Shown here: positions 33,360 through 41,002 of the stretch, piece by piece
Layout of the letters: the number at the start of each line of letters is the position of its first letter
Numbering within the stretch: position 1 is the stretch's first letter
DNA from: an uncultured Collinsella sp.
Lineage (GTDB): Bacteria; Actinomycetota; Coriobacteriia; Coriobacteriales; Coriobacteriaceae
Direction: 5' to 3'
Assembly (NCBI GenBank): GCA_900541235.1
Contig: UQIW01000001.1
Span: forward strand, 186,001-250,000
DNA length: 64,000 nucleotides
Notes under the pieces: model-generated
Database searches by the model: none
What the model saw: the letters and a program-made list of their open reading frames with translations, nothing else
What the model was told of the DNA's origin: nothing
Program-made: the position numbers and the translations under genes

Positions 33360-34823
33360 CTACACCGGAAGCATGCCAGAGATTGCCGTTACGATCAGGC
33401 CAAAGACGACCATGAAAATGAAGAACTTCCAAATGGTCTTCCACCATTGGCCAAACGAAATCCTAGCCACGGCAAGACCGGCGACCGTCATGCCCGCCAC
33501 GGGGCTGATGGTGTTGATGGTCTGGTTGGCAAACTGGAGCGCGGTGACGGCCGCCTCGGGATTGAGGCCCATGAGCTCGGTCAGGGGGCCCATAACGGGC
33601 ATGGTGAGCGCCGCCAGGCCAGAACTCGAGGGAACCAGCAAAGAGAGCAGGCCAAGGACGATATACATAAACGTGGTGTAGACGGCGGCGGGTGCACCGG
33701 CAAGCGCGGTAGCGAGCGCCTGGAGGATGGTGTCGATGATCATGCCGCCCTCGGCGATGACCAGAATACCGCGAGCGATACCGATAACGATGGCAGCGTA
33801 CGCAAAGTCGGCGAGACCCTTAACGAACTCCTCTGCGATCGTCTGCTGGTCAAGGCCGCCCAGGATACCGGCAAGCAAGCCCATGCCAAGGAACACGGCG
33901 GAAATCTCATTCATGTACCAGCCCTGGGTAACAAGACCCCAGACGATAATGCCCATACCGCAAGCAAAATCGATAAGCACGAGCTTCTGACGGATAGTGA
34001 ACTCTTCCTCGATGGAGGCATCGGTCACGGAAAACTCAATACGCTTGAGCTTATCGTCCTCGTACACAATGGACGACTCGGGGTTTTTCTTGACGCGCAT
34101 GGCGTAGCGCATGGCCCATGCGATACCGACGGCAGTGAAGATGACCCAAGAAACGGCGCGCAGCCACAGTTGCGGATTGCCCTCGATGCCAATGATGCCT
34201 TGGGCGATCAAAACATTAAACGGGTCGATGGTCGAAGCACAATATCCCAGGTTAGGACCAAGGAAGCAGATGATGAATGCCGTCATCGAGTCATAACCGA
34301 TACCCATCATGATGGGAATGAAGATGGCATAGAACGGCAGGGCTTCCTCAGACATGCCAAACGTAGTGCCGCAAATGGACAGCAATGTCATCGTGATGGG
34401 AATGATGAGGATGTCCTTGTTCTTGAGCTTTTTAATCACACGGCTCATGCCGGCATTCAAAGCGTTGGTCTTGGTGATGATCGCGAACGATCCGCCAATC
34501 AATAAGACGAACGCAACGACGTCGGCAGCCTCTTGGATACCCTTGGTGGGCGCTTGCAGAACCGCGAAGATATCCTGGCCCAGATTGATGGTCTCGCCGG
34601 TCTCGGAATCGGTGTAGTTCTTATCGACCTGTTCATAGGTTCCAGCAACGGCGACTTCACGATCGCCCGCCGCTGTCGAAATCGTCTTGCGCTGATACTG
34701 ACCAGAGGGAACGATCCAAGTCAGGACCGCAAAGACAACGATCAGCAAGAACATGATCGTATAGACATGCGGTAATTTGAACTTAAAACGTCTGTTTGTC
34801 TTCTTCGCCTTCGTATCTGACAT
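33360..34823 (-). CDS. YfcC-family integral membrane transporter
   Basis: A 487-residue membrane protein with about 12 helices, first FKLPHVYTIMFLLIVVFAVLTWIVPSGQYQR (the typical PHxYxxLFxIxxxxAxLTxxVPaGxY start of the YfcC/C4-dicarboxylate-like family), a conserved CGTTFGMSEEALPFYAIF, and the C-terminal LLSLLVPSSSGLAALTMPVMGPL. YfcC proteins are predicted ion-coupled carriers of basic amino acids, peptides or carboxylates. ATG 34823 follows GGAGGTATCT. It is the first gene of the catabolic operon, downstream of a 23-bp palindrome (34866-34888), so it is the probable importer of the pathway substrate. Confidence 0.9.
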   Translation of the reverse strand: MSDTKAKKTNRRFKFKLPHVYTIMFLLIVVFAVLTWIVPSGQYQRKTISTAAGDREVAVAGTYEQVDKNYTDSETGETINLGQDIFAVLQAPTKGIQEAADVVAFVLLIGGSFAIITKTNALNAGMSRVIKKLKNKDILIIPITMTLLSICGTTFGMSEEALPFYAIFIPIMMGIGYDSMTAFIICFLGPNLGYCASTIDPFNVLIAQGIIGIEGNPQLWLRAVSWVIFTAVGIAWAMRYAMRVKKNPESSIVYEDDKLKRIEFSVTDASIEEEFTIRQKLVLIDFACGMGIIVWGLVTQGWYMNEISAVFLGMGLLAGILGGLDQQTIAEEFVKGLADFAYAAIVIGIARGILVIAEGGMIIDTILQALATALAGAPAAVYTTFMYIVLGLLSLLVPSSSGLAALTMPVMGPLTELMGLNPEAAVTALQFANQTINTISPVAGMTVAGLAVARISFGQWWKTIWKFFIFMVVFGLIVTAISGMLPV

Positions 34824-34865
34824 AGATACCTCCAAAGAACTCGAGACTGCATCGCATCTCGCTTC

Positions 34866-34888
34866 AACGTTTGCACAATGCAAACGTT
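34866..34888. promoter_or_regulatory. 23-bp palindromic operator candidate
   Basis: Perfect 10-bp arms AACGTTTGCA and TGCAAACGTT flank CAA. It lies 43 bases upstream of the YfcC transporter start and 150 bases downstream of the GntR gene, where a regulator of the operon would bind. The adjacent GntR/UTRA protein is the obvious candidate; a LacI-type protein is the alternative given the TTGCA-N3-TGCAA core. Confidence 0.7.
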
Positions 34889-34995
34889 CTATGACGTCCC
34901 ATAGATTACCAGCAGCTTTTCCCTTCATCAAGATAATTTCAAACTGATTGCCGCAACGCGGTTGAACGGTCGCGTTTGCGCCATGAACGGTATGG

Positions 34996-35029
34996 AAACG
35001 CCCGGTGAGATGATCCACCGGGCGTTTCC
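34996..35029 (-). terminator. Terminator of the GntR gene
   Basis: Arms GGAAACGCCCGGTG and CACCGGGCGTTTCC around AGATGATC form a long perfect stem 12 bases after the regulator stop. The tail is TTTCC rather than a long U-run. Confidence 0.75.
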
Positions 35030-35041
35030 ATTCGCAATGTC

Positions 35042-35785
35042 CTAGATGTCAAAAACGTAGCGAGACCCAACGATCCGCTGACGACCGATGATAAACGGCC
35101 GCCGCTGCTCATCGAAAAAGAAGGCTTCCATATAAAACAAGGGTTCGCCAACGGGAACTGCCAACAGTCGAGCGACCTCGGGCGACGCGCACGCGATCTC
35201 GAGCGTGCACGGGTCGGTAAACGCGGGCGTGCGGCCCGTCCGGTTGCGCACGAACTCAAAAATGGATTGGTTAGATAGAAGTGCCGTTGATAGATAGGCG
35301 TTGTCCTCGTAAACATATATGTTGTTCTCGAGCATGACAGGGACGCCATCGGCAGTGCGCACGCGCTCAACGCAAATCAAGTCAGTTCCAACGGGAACAC
35401 CAAAGAACTGCGCTTCGGTGGAATCCGCCGGCAGTATCTTTCTCGAAATGACACACGCCCCCGGTTCCATTCCGTTAACGCGGCATGCGTCCGAAAAACT
35501 CTGGACGTCATCCTTCTGGCGAATCTTGCGCTTGAGCTTGGGGGCATTGACAAACGTGCCTTTCCCCTGTCGCTTCGTTAGATAGCCCTGCTGGACGAGC
35601 TCCTCAATAGCGCGTCGCACGGTAACGCGGCCAACTTTATAGCTCTCAGCCAATTCGAATTCGTTGGGTATCCGCGCGCCTGCCTTGTAGGCGCCGGAGT
35701 TGATTTCGTTTTTAATGATATCAATGACCTGTTGGTACAGCGGTATCGCTGCTTTACCGTCAGTTGGCCCTTCAGTCGGTGGCAT
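35042..35785 (-). CDS. GntR/HutC-family transcriptional regulator
   Basis: A 247-residue regulator. Residues about 15-85 are a GntR winged helix (PLYQQVIDIIKNEINSGAYKAGARIPNEFELAESYKVGRVTVRRAIEELVQQGYLTKRQGKGTFV). Residues about 105-245 form a UTRA ligand domain (VERVRTADGVPVMLENNIYVYEDNAYL...PFIIGRQRIVGSRYVF). HutC/FrlR-type proteins repress catabolic operons and are released by phosphorylated sugars. ATG 35785 follows GGGAGAGGG. It is transcribed in the same direction as the operon it precedes but has its own terminator. Confidence 0.92.
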   Translation of the reverse strand: MPPTEGPTDGKAAIPLYQQVIDIIKNEINSGAYKAGARIPNEFELAESYKVGRVTVRRAIEELVQQGYLTKRQGKGTFVNAPKLKRKIRQKDDVQSFSDACRVNGMEPGACVISRKILPADSTEAQFFGVPVGTDLICVERVRTADGVPVMLENNIYVYEDNAYLSTALLSNQSIFEFVRNRTGRTPAFTDPCTLEIACASPEVARLLAVPVGEPLFYMEAFFFDEQRRPFIIGRQRIVGSRYVFDI

Positions 35786-35815
35786 ATACCCTCTCCCAGC
35801 ACAATTAATTCTAAA

Positions 35816-35852
35816 ACGGGCTTAAGGGCATTCAACAAGCCCTTAAGCCCGC
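35816..35852 (-). terminator. Terminator-like hairpin upstream of the GntR gene
   Basis: Perfect 13-bp arms CGGGCTTAAGGGC and GCCCTTAAGCCCG around ATTCAACAA, with TTTTAG on the minus-strand 3' side. It probably ends the HAD phosphatase transcript (stop 35936); it could also be a leader structure of gntR. Confidence 0.75.
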
Positions 35853-35935
35853 ATTAGCTTAAAGTATGCTAGGTGTCGCACCAAAATGTTGGCTATTTAC
35901 TCATCAGACCCGAAAAACGCGCAACTACCGCGCTC

Positions 35936-36595
35936 CTAAGAAAGCGTGAGCAGCTCCGGCAGCTGGTCGATAATCTTGTCCGCGGCATCCTGGCTAAAGC
36001 CAAAGCGTTCCTCGCGCTTGGCAATGACTGTCAGGCCGGCTCGCTTGCCAGCGGTGATGCCAGGCACCGAATCCTCGACGCAGCAGCAGCGATTCGCGGG
36101 CAGCCCCAGCAGGTCCAGCGCATGCAGGTAGATGTCGGGCTCGGGCTTGCTCTCCTTAAACTGCTCGCCGCTCACCACATACTCAAAGGCATCCGACAGC
36201 CCGCACGCATTGAGCACTTCCTCGATACTAACCATGGGAGACGAGCTGGCAAGCGCCACGCGAACGCCGCGGCGCGGCAGCTCTCGAATCGTATCCACGG
36301 CGCCTGGGTTAATCAAAGCCTGATAGTCGCGCGGACGCTTATGAGCCCATTCGTCCCAACGGGCCAACGCTTCCTCGCCAGTGAAATGCCCCTTACCGGC
36401 ACGCTCAAACCAATCGACCAGCATATGCAGGAAGAACTGATGCGAGGTACCGACCTGCCCATTCAACTCCTCTTGAGTCAGATTAAGCCCAAGCTCCTTG
36501 GCAAACGCGGCAGTCTCGCCCAGGTAGTAATACTCGGTATCGACAATCACGCCGTCCATGTCAAAGATAACGGCATCGAACGGAAATGCGGACAC
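35936..36595 (-). CDS. HAD-superfamily phosphatase (beta-phosphoglucomutase-like)
   Basis: A 219-residue HAD subfamily IA enzyme with a C1 cap: FDAVIFDMDGVIVDTE (motif I nucleophile), ALASSSPMVSIEEVLNACGL (motif II), SKPEPDIYLHALDLLG (motif III Lys) and CCCVEDSVPGITAGKRAG (motif IV). Such enzymes hydrolyse sugar phosphates or isomerise beta-glucose 1-phosphate. The GTG at 36595 is preceded by GGGAGGGTGCC; the upstream extension is Arg/Pro-rich and unsupported. Expressed minus strand, downstream of another HAD gene of a different subfamily. Confidence 0.9.
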   Translation of the reverse strand: MSAFPFDAVIFDMDGVIVDTEYYYLGETAAFAKELGLNLTQEELNGQVGTSHQFFLHMLVDWFERAGKGHFTGEEALARWDEWAHKRPRDYQALINPGAVDTIRELPRRGVRVALASSSPMVSIEEVLNACGLSDAFEYVVSGEQFKESKPEPDIYLHALDLLGLPANRCCCVEDSVPGITAGKRAGLTVIAKREERFGFSQDAADKIIDQLPELLTLS

Positions 36596-36610
36596 GGCAC
36601 CCTCCCTAAC

Positions 36611-36637
36611 AAAAGGACGCCCGCGAGCAGGCGCCCG
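36611..36637 (-). terminator. Probable terminator between HAD genes
   Basis: The minus strand reads GGGCGCC-TGCTCGC-GGGCGTCC followed by TTTTG, 23 bases after the stop of the upstream HAD gene. Confidence 0.55.
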
Positions 36638-36659
36638 AACCATGCATTAATCGGCGATT

Positions 36660-37502
36660 CTAACCCAGCAGCTTATCCAGCGCCACCGCAATACCATCTT
36701 CGTTGTTATTGGCGGTCACCATCTGGGCCACAGCCTTAACCTCATCGACGGCGTTGCCCATGGCAACGCCGGTGCCGGCCCACTCAATCATGGACTTGTC
36801 GTTCTGGCCGTCGCCAAACGATACGACCTCACCGGCATCGATGCCGAGTTTGGGCAGGGCACCCTCGAGCGCACGGGCCTTGTCGATACCGGGCGCCGTG
36901 TACTCAAAGTACCAGTCGGCCGTAAACATGCCCGAAAGCGTCTGGGTAAAGGGCGCGTACATCTCCTCGTGATGCGCTTGCAGATAGGCCGGGTCGCCCG
37001 CAGTGAGCAGCTTGTCCACGGGATAAGCATCAGCGACCTCATGCAGGCTCTCCACCTCGCGGATCTTAAGGTCGCACGCATCGCGCTCGTATTTGACGAT
37101 GTTTTTCTGCGAGCCATCCGGCAGCGTAATCATGCAGCGGTACGAATCCTCGACATGCAAGTCGCGACCGAGCGAGATCATGGGGATCACACCATAGTTT
37201 TGCAGATGATCAATCAGACGGTGCAGTTCGTCAGCCGGCATGGCCTGGTCAAAAAGGACCTCATCGGTCTGAGCGTCGACCACATGCGCGCCATTAAAGG
37301 CAACTAGCAGACCGTCATGGTTTTGGAGGTCGAGCTCCTGCGCCAAGGCGTGCAGCCCCCATGCGGGACGGCCCGAAGCCAAAATGAGCTTAATGCCCGA
37401 CTCCTGCGCCGCAAGCAGCTTCTCGCGCGTACGCGGGCTAATCACTTTCTGGTCGTTGGTGAGCGTACCGTCGATGTCCATCGCGATGGCTTTGATTGCC
37501 AT
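36660..37502 (-). CDS. Cof-type HAD-IIB phosphatase (YidA-like)
   Basis: A 280-residue HAD-IIB protein with a C2 cap: IKAIAMDIDGTLTNDQKVIS (motif I), LILASGRPAWG (motif II), PGIDKARALEGALPKLGI (motif III Lys) and VVSFGDGQNDKSMIEWAGTGVAMGNA (motif IV). The family dephosphorylates sugar phosphates and flavin or PLP precursors; the substrate is unknown. ATG 37502 follows GGAGGCAC. Confidence 0.92.
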   Translation of the reverse strand: MAIKAIAMDIDGTLTNDQKVISPRTREKLLAAQESGIKLILASGRPAWGLHALAQELDLQNHDGLLVAFNGAHVVDAQTDEVLFDQAMPADELHRLIDHLQNYGVIPMISLGRDLHVEDSYRCMITLPDGSQKNIVKYERDACDLKIREVESLHEVADAYPVDKLLTAGDPAYLQAHHEEMYAPFTQTLSGMFTADWYFEYTAPGIDKARALEGALPKLGIDAGEVVSFGDGQNDKSMIEWAGTGVAMGNAVDEVKAVAQMVTANNNEDGIAVALDKLLG

Positions 37503-37991
37503 ATGTGCCTCCTTGCATCGTTTTTATCGCGCACTATCTTATCCGAGCCGGGGCACGTTCGCACAGCGCGCGCATGACGGTTGCAAAACCACCCCATTTG
37601 AAACAAACGCAAAAAAGTACTTGCAAAGACGCGTTCTGACATATAAGTTGATAAAAGACCGCCGTTGCGGTTTTAAGTAGATCGAGCATATGAAGTTTGA
37701 GTTTTAGCGTGTAAGAGAAGGAAGATCGGCAAAGTACAACCCCAAACGCAATGACAACTTAATGAGGTAACTGCCACATGTGAGGCACCCAGGGCATTGC
37801 TGTCTCGATTTTGAGCACGATGCCTTCCGCCTTGCATGGGCCGTTCCATCCCGCCCCTGCAGCAACTGCCTCACGGGCTCATTGAAAACCGCATAGCACC
37901 CCAACGTCAGCACATCACCCACGGCAAGCGCATCACTCACGACAACCAGCACATCAACAAACAGCACGAACATCAACCGATTGGAGAAGCT
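37503..37991. other. 489-bp intergenic region between divergent units
   Basis: This gap separates the minus-strand HAD gene from the plus-strand orphan trio. It must hold both promoters. A small hairpin CCGC-CGTT-GCGG with TTTT lies near 37662-37678. The segment 37905-37980 is rich in CATCA/CAGCA-type repeats that read as a His/Gln-rich peptide in frame with the downstream gene, but there is no start signal there. I see no RNA gene or recognised repeat. Confidence 0.5.
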
Positions 37992-38882
37992 ATGACAAAC
38001 CACCACGCTGAAGACGGCGATAAGAAAAGCATTCTGGATGCCCGCATTGAGCGAGCATATGCAAACGAATATGACGCCGCCTTTGCCGCCGCGACCATCA
38101 AGAATTACGCGTCGCTACCGCTCGCGACGATCTTGGCCGACCACCCTCAACTGCTGAAGCGCTGCACAAAGATCATGGGCGACCCCGACATTCGCAAGCT
38201 GACAGACCCCTATGCCCCAAAACGCGACAACGATTCGTACGTTCTTACCGTAGGCTGCCTAGCCCATATGCTTACGGCGCTCGACACGAAACTCAAGCTC
38301 GAATGGGAACCCGACGAGCGTCATGAACTCGAAAGCAAGCGGAACACCCTGCGCACCGCACTGTTCCTTCCGTTGGACGGCCTCAAGCGCTGCAACGTCG
38401 AGCTCAATACACAGGCGCGGCAAAAGCCCGGGACCACGGGGCAGAAAACTCCAAGACCCCATGTGGCCATCGTCGACCGCAACCGATATAACCGCATGAC
38501 CGCGCACTTTTCCGCCGAGGGAGCAGCCATAAGGACGCTGATCGACCTGCTGTGCCTCCTGAGCATCAACGAGCTATTTGAGGGCTATCTCGCCCTTGTT
38601 CCTGCGACGGCACCCAAGTCGGTAGCAAAGATCATCGAGACCTGCAGACGCCAGTTTGAGCGCCATCGCAATGGCAGCGAGATGAACGCCAGCATCGCGC
38701 AGTACTACGCGGCTCATTACAAAAATGACGGATGTGCCCCTATCGAGCATCAGCTGCGGCTCGCCTACACCACGCCCGTCGCAACGCTCCATCGCTTTGG
38801 AGCCCTTGGCGCTTGCGAGCCGCACGGACAGGCAGCCTGCCCCACAACCGAGCTCGATCTCAGGCTCGGACGAGCCCCGTAG
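37992..38882 (+). CDS. Hypothetical protein, first gene of the ClpP-like/VirD4-like unit
   Basis: A 296-residue, probably cytosolic and largely helical protein that I do not recognise. It has a charged N terminus (ILDARIERAYANEYDAAFAAATIKNYASLPLATILADHP), a central basic segment (RPHVAIVDRNRYNRMTAHFSAEGAAIRTLIDLLCLLSINELFEGYLALVP) and a C-terminal region with Cys/His residues without a clear zinc motif. No signal peptide or membrane helix is seen. ATG 37992 follows GGAGAAGCT; the upstream in-frame extension is low complexity. It is 63 bases upstream of the ClpP-like gene in the same direction, so the three genes probably form one transcript and one functional unit. Confidence 0.7.
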   Translation: MTNHHAEDGDKKSILDARIERAYANEYDAAFAAATIKNYASLPLATILADHPQLLKRCTKIMGDPDIRKLTDPYAPKRDNDSYVLTVGCLAHMLTALDTKLKLEWEPDERHELESKRNTLRTALFLPLDGLKRCNVELNTQARQKPGTTGQKTPRPHVAIVDRNRYNRMTAHFSAEGAAIRTLIDLLCLLSINELFEGYLALVPATAPKSVAKIIETCRRQFERHRNGSEMNASIAQYYAAHYKNDGCAPIEHQLRLAYTTPVATLHRFGALGACEPHGQAACPTTELDLRLGRAP

Positions 38883-38945
38883 CCCGCCAGCCCCTCCGCG
38901 GGCAACAATCCTATTCCACAACACAACCAACAGAAAGGAGTCCTC

Positions 38946-39563
38946 ATGGGCACCAATCATTCCCCCATCATCAGCCCCCTCACCATGCGTGAATCCGCCC
39001 GAGGTATCACGCTCACCAGCATTTACGATGAGATGCTCGCCCGTCGCGAGCTCTCCGTCATGGGAAACATCGAAACCCCGATGGCCCACGACCTATGCCA
39101 GCAAATCCGCCTGCTCGATGCCACCGACCCCAGCCGCCCCATCACCATATTTGTCGCCAGCGCCGGCGGAAGCGTGCGATCGGGCCTTGCGATCTATGAC
39201 GCCATGCGCCTCGCATCGTGCCCCATCCGCACCGTCTGCCTGGAATTCGCCGCGTCCATGGGCGCCGTGATCTTTATGGGCGGCGACGATCGCCGTATGG
39301 CGCCCCATGCAGAGCTCATGATTCACGACCCGCTGATCCCCCAGGGGGCAGGCGGCTCGGCACTTGCGCTGCAGGAAACCAGCCGGCGTCTCATGCAGAC
39401 CCGCAAGACCCTCACGCAAATCCTCTCGGACCGCAGCGGCCTCACGCCCAAGCGCATCCAGTCCCTCACCGCAAAAGACACCTACCTTTCGGCCGAGCGC
39501 GCCGTCGAGCTCGGCTTTGCCCACGAAATCCTCTCGACCACCAAGAAGGTCGCCCATGTCTAA
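38946..39563 (+). CDS. ClpP-like serine protease
   Basis: A 205-residue ClpP-fold protein. It retains the catalytic serine in EFAASMGAVIFMGG (ClpP xxASMA-type motif) and the histidine in HAELMIHDPLIPQG, with the GGSVRSGLAIYDAMR strand-helix that shapes the oxyanion hole, and the usual SLTAKDTYLSAERAVELGFAHEIL C-terminal end. Identity to housekeeping ClpP is clearly partial (IHDP rather than IHQP), so this is an accessory ClpP-like protein as often found beside mobile or phage genes. ATG 38946 follows AAAGGAGTCCTC. Its stop overlaps the start of the VirD4-like gene, indicating tight coupling. Confidence 0.85.
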   Translation: MGTNHSPIISPLTMRESARGITLTSIYDEMLARRELSVMGNIETPMAHDLCQQIRLLDATDPSRPITIFVASAGGSVRSGLAIYDAMRLASCPIRTVCLEFAASMGAVIFMGGDDRRMAPHAELMIHDPLIPQGAGGSALALQETSRRLMQTRKTLTQILSDRSGLTPKRIQSLTAKDTYLSAERAVELGFAHEILSTTKKVAHV

Positions 39564-40860
39564 CCTCGCCAGCCGCCTCGCCGCATCTAAGTCCGCATCG
39601 TCCACCATCCTCGCCAAGGATCGAACGCTTTCCTGCGACACCCGCCAAACGGGACTCAACAACAACGCACTTGTGATCGGCCCCTCGGGAGCCGGCAAGA
39701 CCCGAAACGTCCTCAAGCCCAACCTGCTGCAAATGAACGCAAGCTACATCGTGCTCGACACCAAAGGCACGCTCTGTCGCGAAGTGGGACCCGTGCTGGC
39801 AGCCCACGGTTACCGCGTGCAATGTCTCAACTTCGCCGACCTCAACACCGTCCCGGCCCTTGCGCCCGGCATCGAGCGCTGCGGCTACAACCCCCTGAGG
39901 CACATTCGCCGCAAGGCGGACGGCAGGCCCAACCAGCAGGACATCCTCTCGGTGGCAAAGGCCATCTGCCCCATCGAGGACAACAACCAGCCTTTTTGGG
40001 ATCATGCGGCGGCAAACCTGCTGTCGTGTCTTATCGCCTACGTCACCGAACAGCTACCCGCCGACGAGCAGACGATCAGCTCGGTCATCAAGCTGATCGA
40101 GCACCTGCAGGACGGTGCCACGGCCCGATTGTTTGACGATCTGATCACGACCGACCCCCAAAGCTATGCCCTCTCGCTATGGCGGCGCTACGCCATTACG
40201 CAAAATGCCGAGCGCATGCACGCGAGCATCGTCGGCATCCTTGCCGAAAAGGTCATGTGTCTGGGATTCGACGGTGCGGCACAGCTCTATCGTGAGTGCC
40301 ATCAGGTGGACTTCGCTTCCATGGGACACACCCCCTGCGCCCTGTTTGTAACCGTAAGCGATATTGACCGCAATCTCGATCCGCTGACCGGCCTCTTTAT
40401 TACGCAAGCGTTTATGGGCCTCATTCGTGAGGCCGATAGGCAGCCCGACGGCAGCCTGCCCGTGCCCGTGCGCTTTATGCTCGATGACTTCGCAAGTCTG
40501 CAGATCCCCCAGATCGACAACGTGCTCTCGATTATCCGAAGCCGCAACATCTGGGCAACGCTGCTGCTGCAGTCGACCAACCAGCTCGATGCGCTCTATG
40601 GCGAGGCACGCGCACGCTCCATCATGGGCAACTGCGACACGCATCTGGTGCTGGCGTTCCAGGATCCCGAGAGTGCCCGGGTGTTTTCCGACCGCGCCGA
40701 CGCGCTGCCCAGCACGCTCATGGCGACGCCGATCGATCGCTCGTGGCTCTTTGTACGCGGTCGCACTCCCGAACAGGTCGAGCGCTTTAGGCTCGAAGAC
40801 CATCCGCTCTACGGGGAGCTGCCCGAGGCGCAGCGAGGCCATGCGGAGGCCGAGATCTAG
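39556..40860 (+). CDS. VirD4/TraG-like coupling ATPase without membrane domain
   Basis: A 434-residue P-loop ATPase of the conjugative coupling protein group. Walker A is GPSGAGKTRN near residue 35-45, followed by SYIVLDTKGTLCREVG (typical of VirD4/TraG/TraD), Walker B VRFMLDDFASL, and the late motif LLQSTNQLDALYG with NCDTHLVLAFQDPESA. There is no N-terminal transmembrane pair, unlike full conjugation proteins, and no relaxase, VirB4 or other type IV secretion gene is present nearby. ATG 39556 overlaps the ClpP-like stop by 8 bases (ATGTCTAA). The unit could be a remnant of an integrative element or a self-contained system using an ATPase and a protease. Confidence 0.85.
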   Translation: MSNLASRLAASKSASSTILAKDRTLSCDTRQTGLNNNALVIGPSGAGKTRNVLKPNLLQMNASYIVLDTKGTLCREVGPVLAAHGYRVQCLNFADLNTVPALAPGIERCGYNPLRHIRRKADGRPNQQDILSVAKAICPIEDNNQPFWDHAAANLLSCLIAYVTEQLPADEQTISSVIKLIEHLQDGATARLFDDLITTDPQSYALSLWRRYAITQNAERMHASIVGILAEKVMCLGFDGAAQLYRECHQVDFASMGHTPCALFVTVSDIDRNLDPLTGLFITQAFMGLIREADRQPDGSLPVPVRFMLDDFASLQIPQIDNVLSIIRSRNIWATLLLQSTNQLDALYGEARARSIMGNCDTHLVLAFQDPESARVFSDRADALPSTLMATPIDRSWLFVRGRTPEQVERFRLEDHPLYGELPEAQRGHAEAEI

Positions 40861-40938
40861 GCGCAGGGTTCTCGCAGCGCGCGACGCCCCGGCGATGTTC
40901 CACAAAGGCCGTGCGCCCCGGGACCACGGCAAAAGCAA

Positions 40939-40970
40939 AGGGGCCCGCATCCGATAGGATACGGGCCCCT
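40939..40970 (-). terminator. Terminator of pgi
   Basis: Arms AGGGGCCCGCATCC and GGATACGGGCCCCT around GATA; the minus strand continues TTTGCTTTTG. It lies 33 bases after the pgi stop and could also serve the plus-strand VirD4-like gene. Confidence 0.8.
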
Positions 40971-41002
40971 GACTATAAGGCGCGATACGTTAACAGCAGC
41001 GA

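Noticed and set aside
37905..37980. CATCA/CAGCA-rich stretch considered as a CRISPR-like or minisatellite repeat
   Set aside because: The units are short, irregular and not separated by spacers of constant length; it looks like chance low complexity upstream of a gene.
38946..40860. Prophage or complete conjugative element
   Set aside because: Only a ClpP-like and a VirD4-like gene are present; there is no integrase, relaxase, capsid, tail or type IV secretion gene and no flanking att repeat visible.
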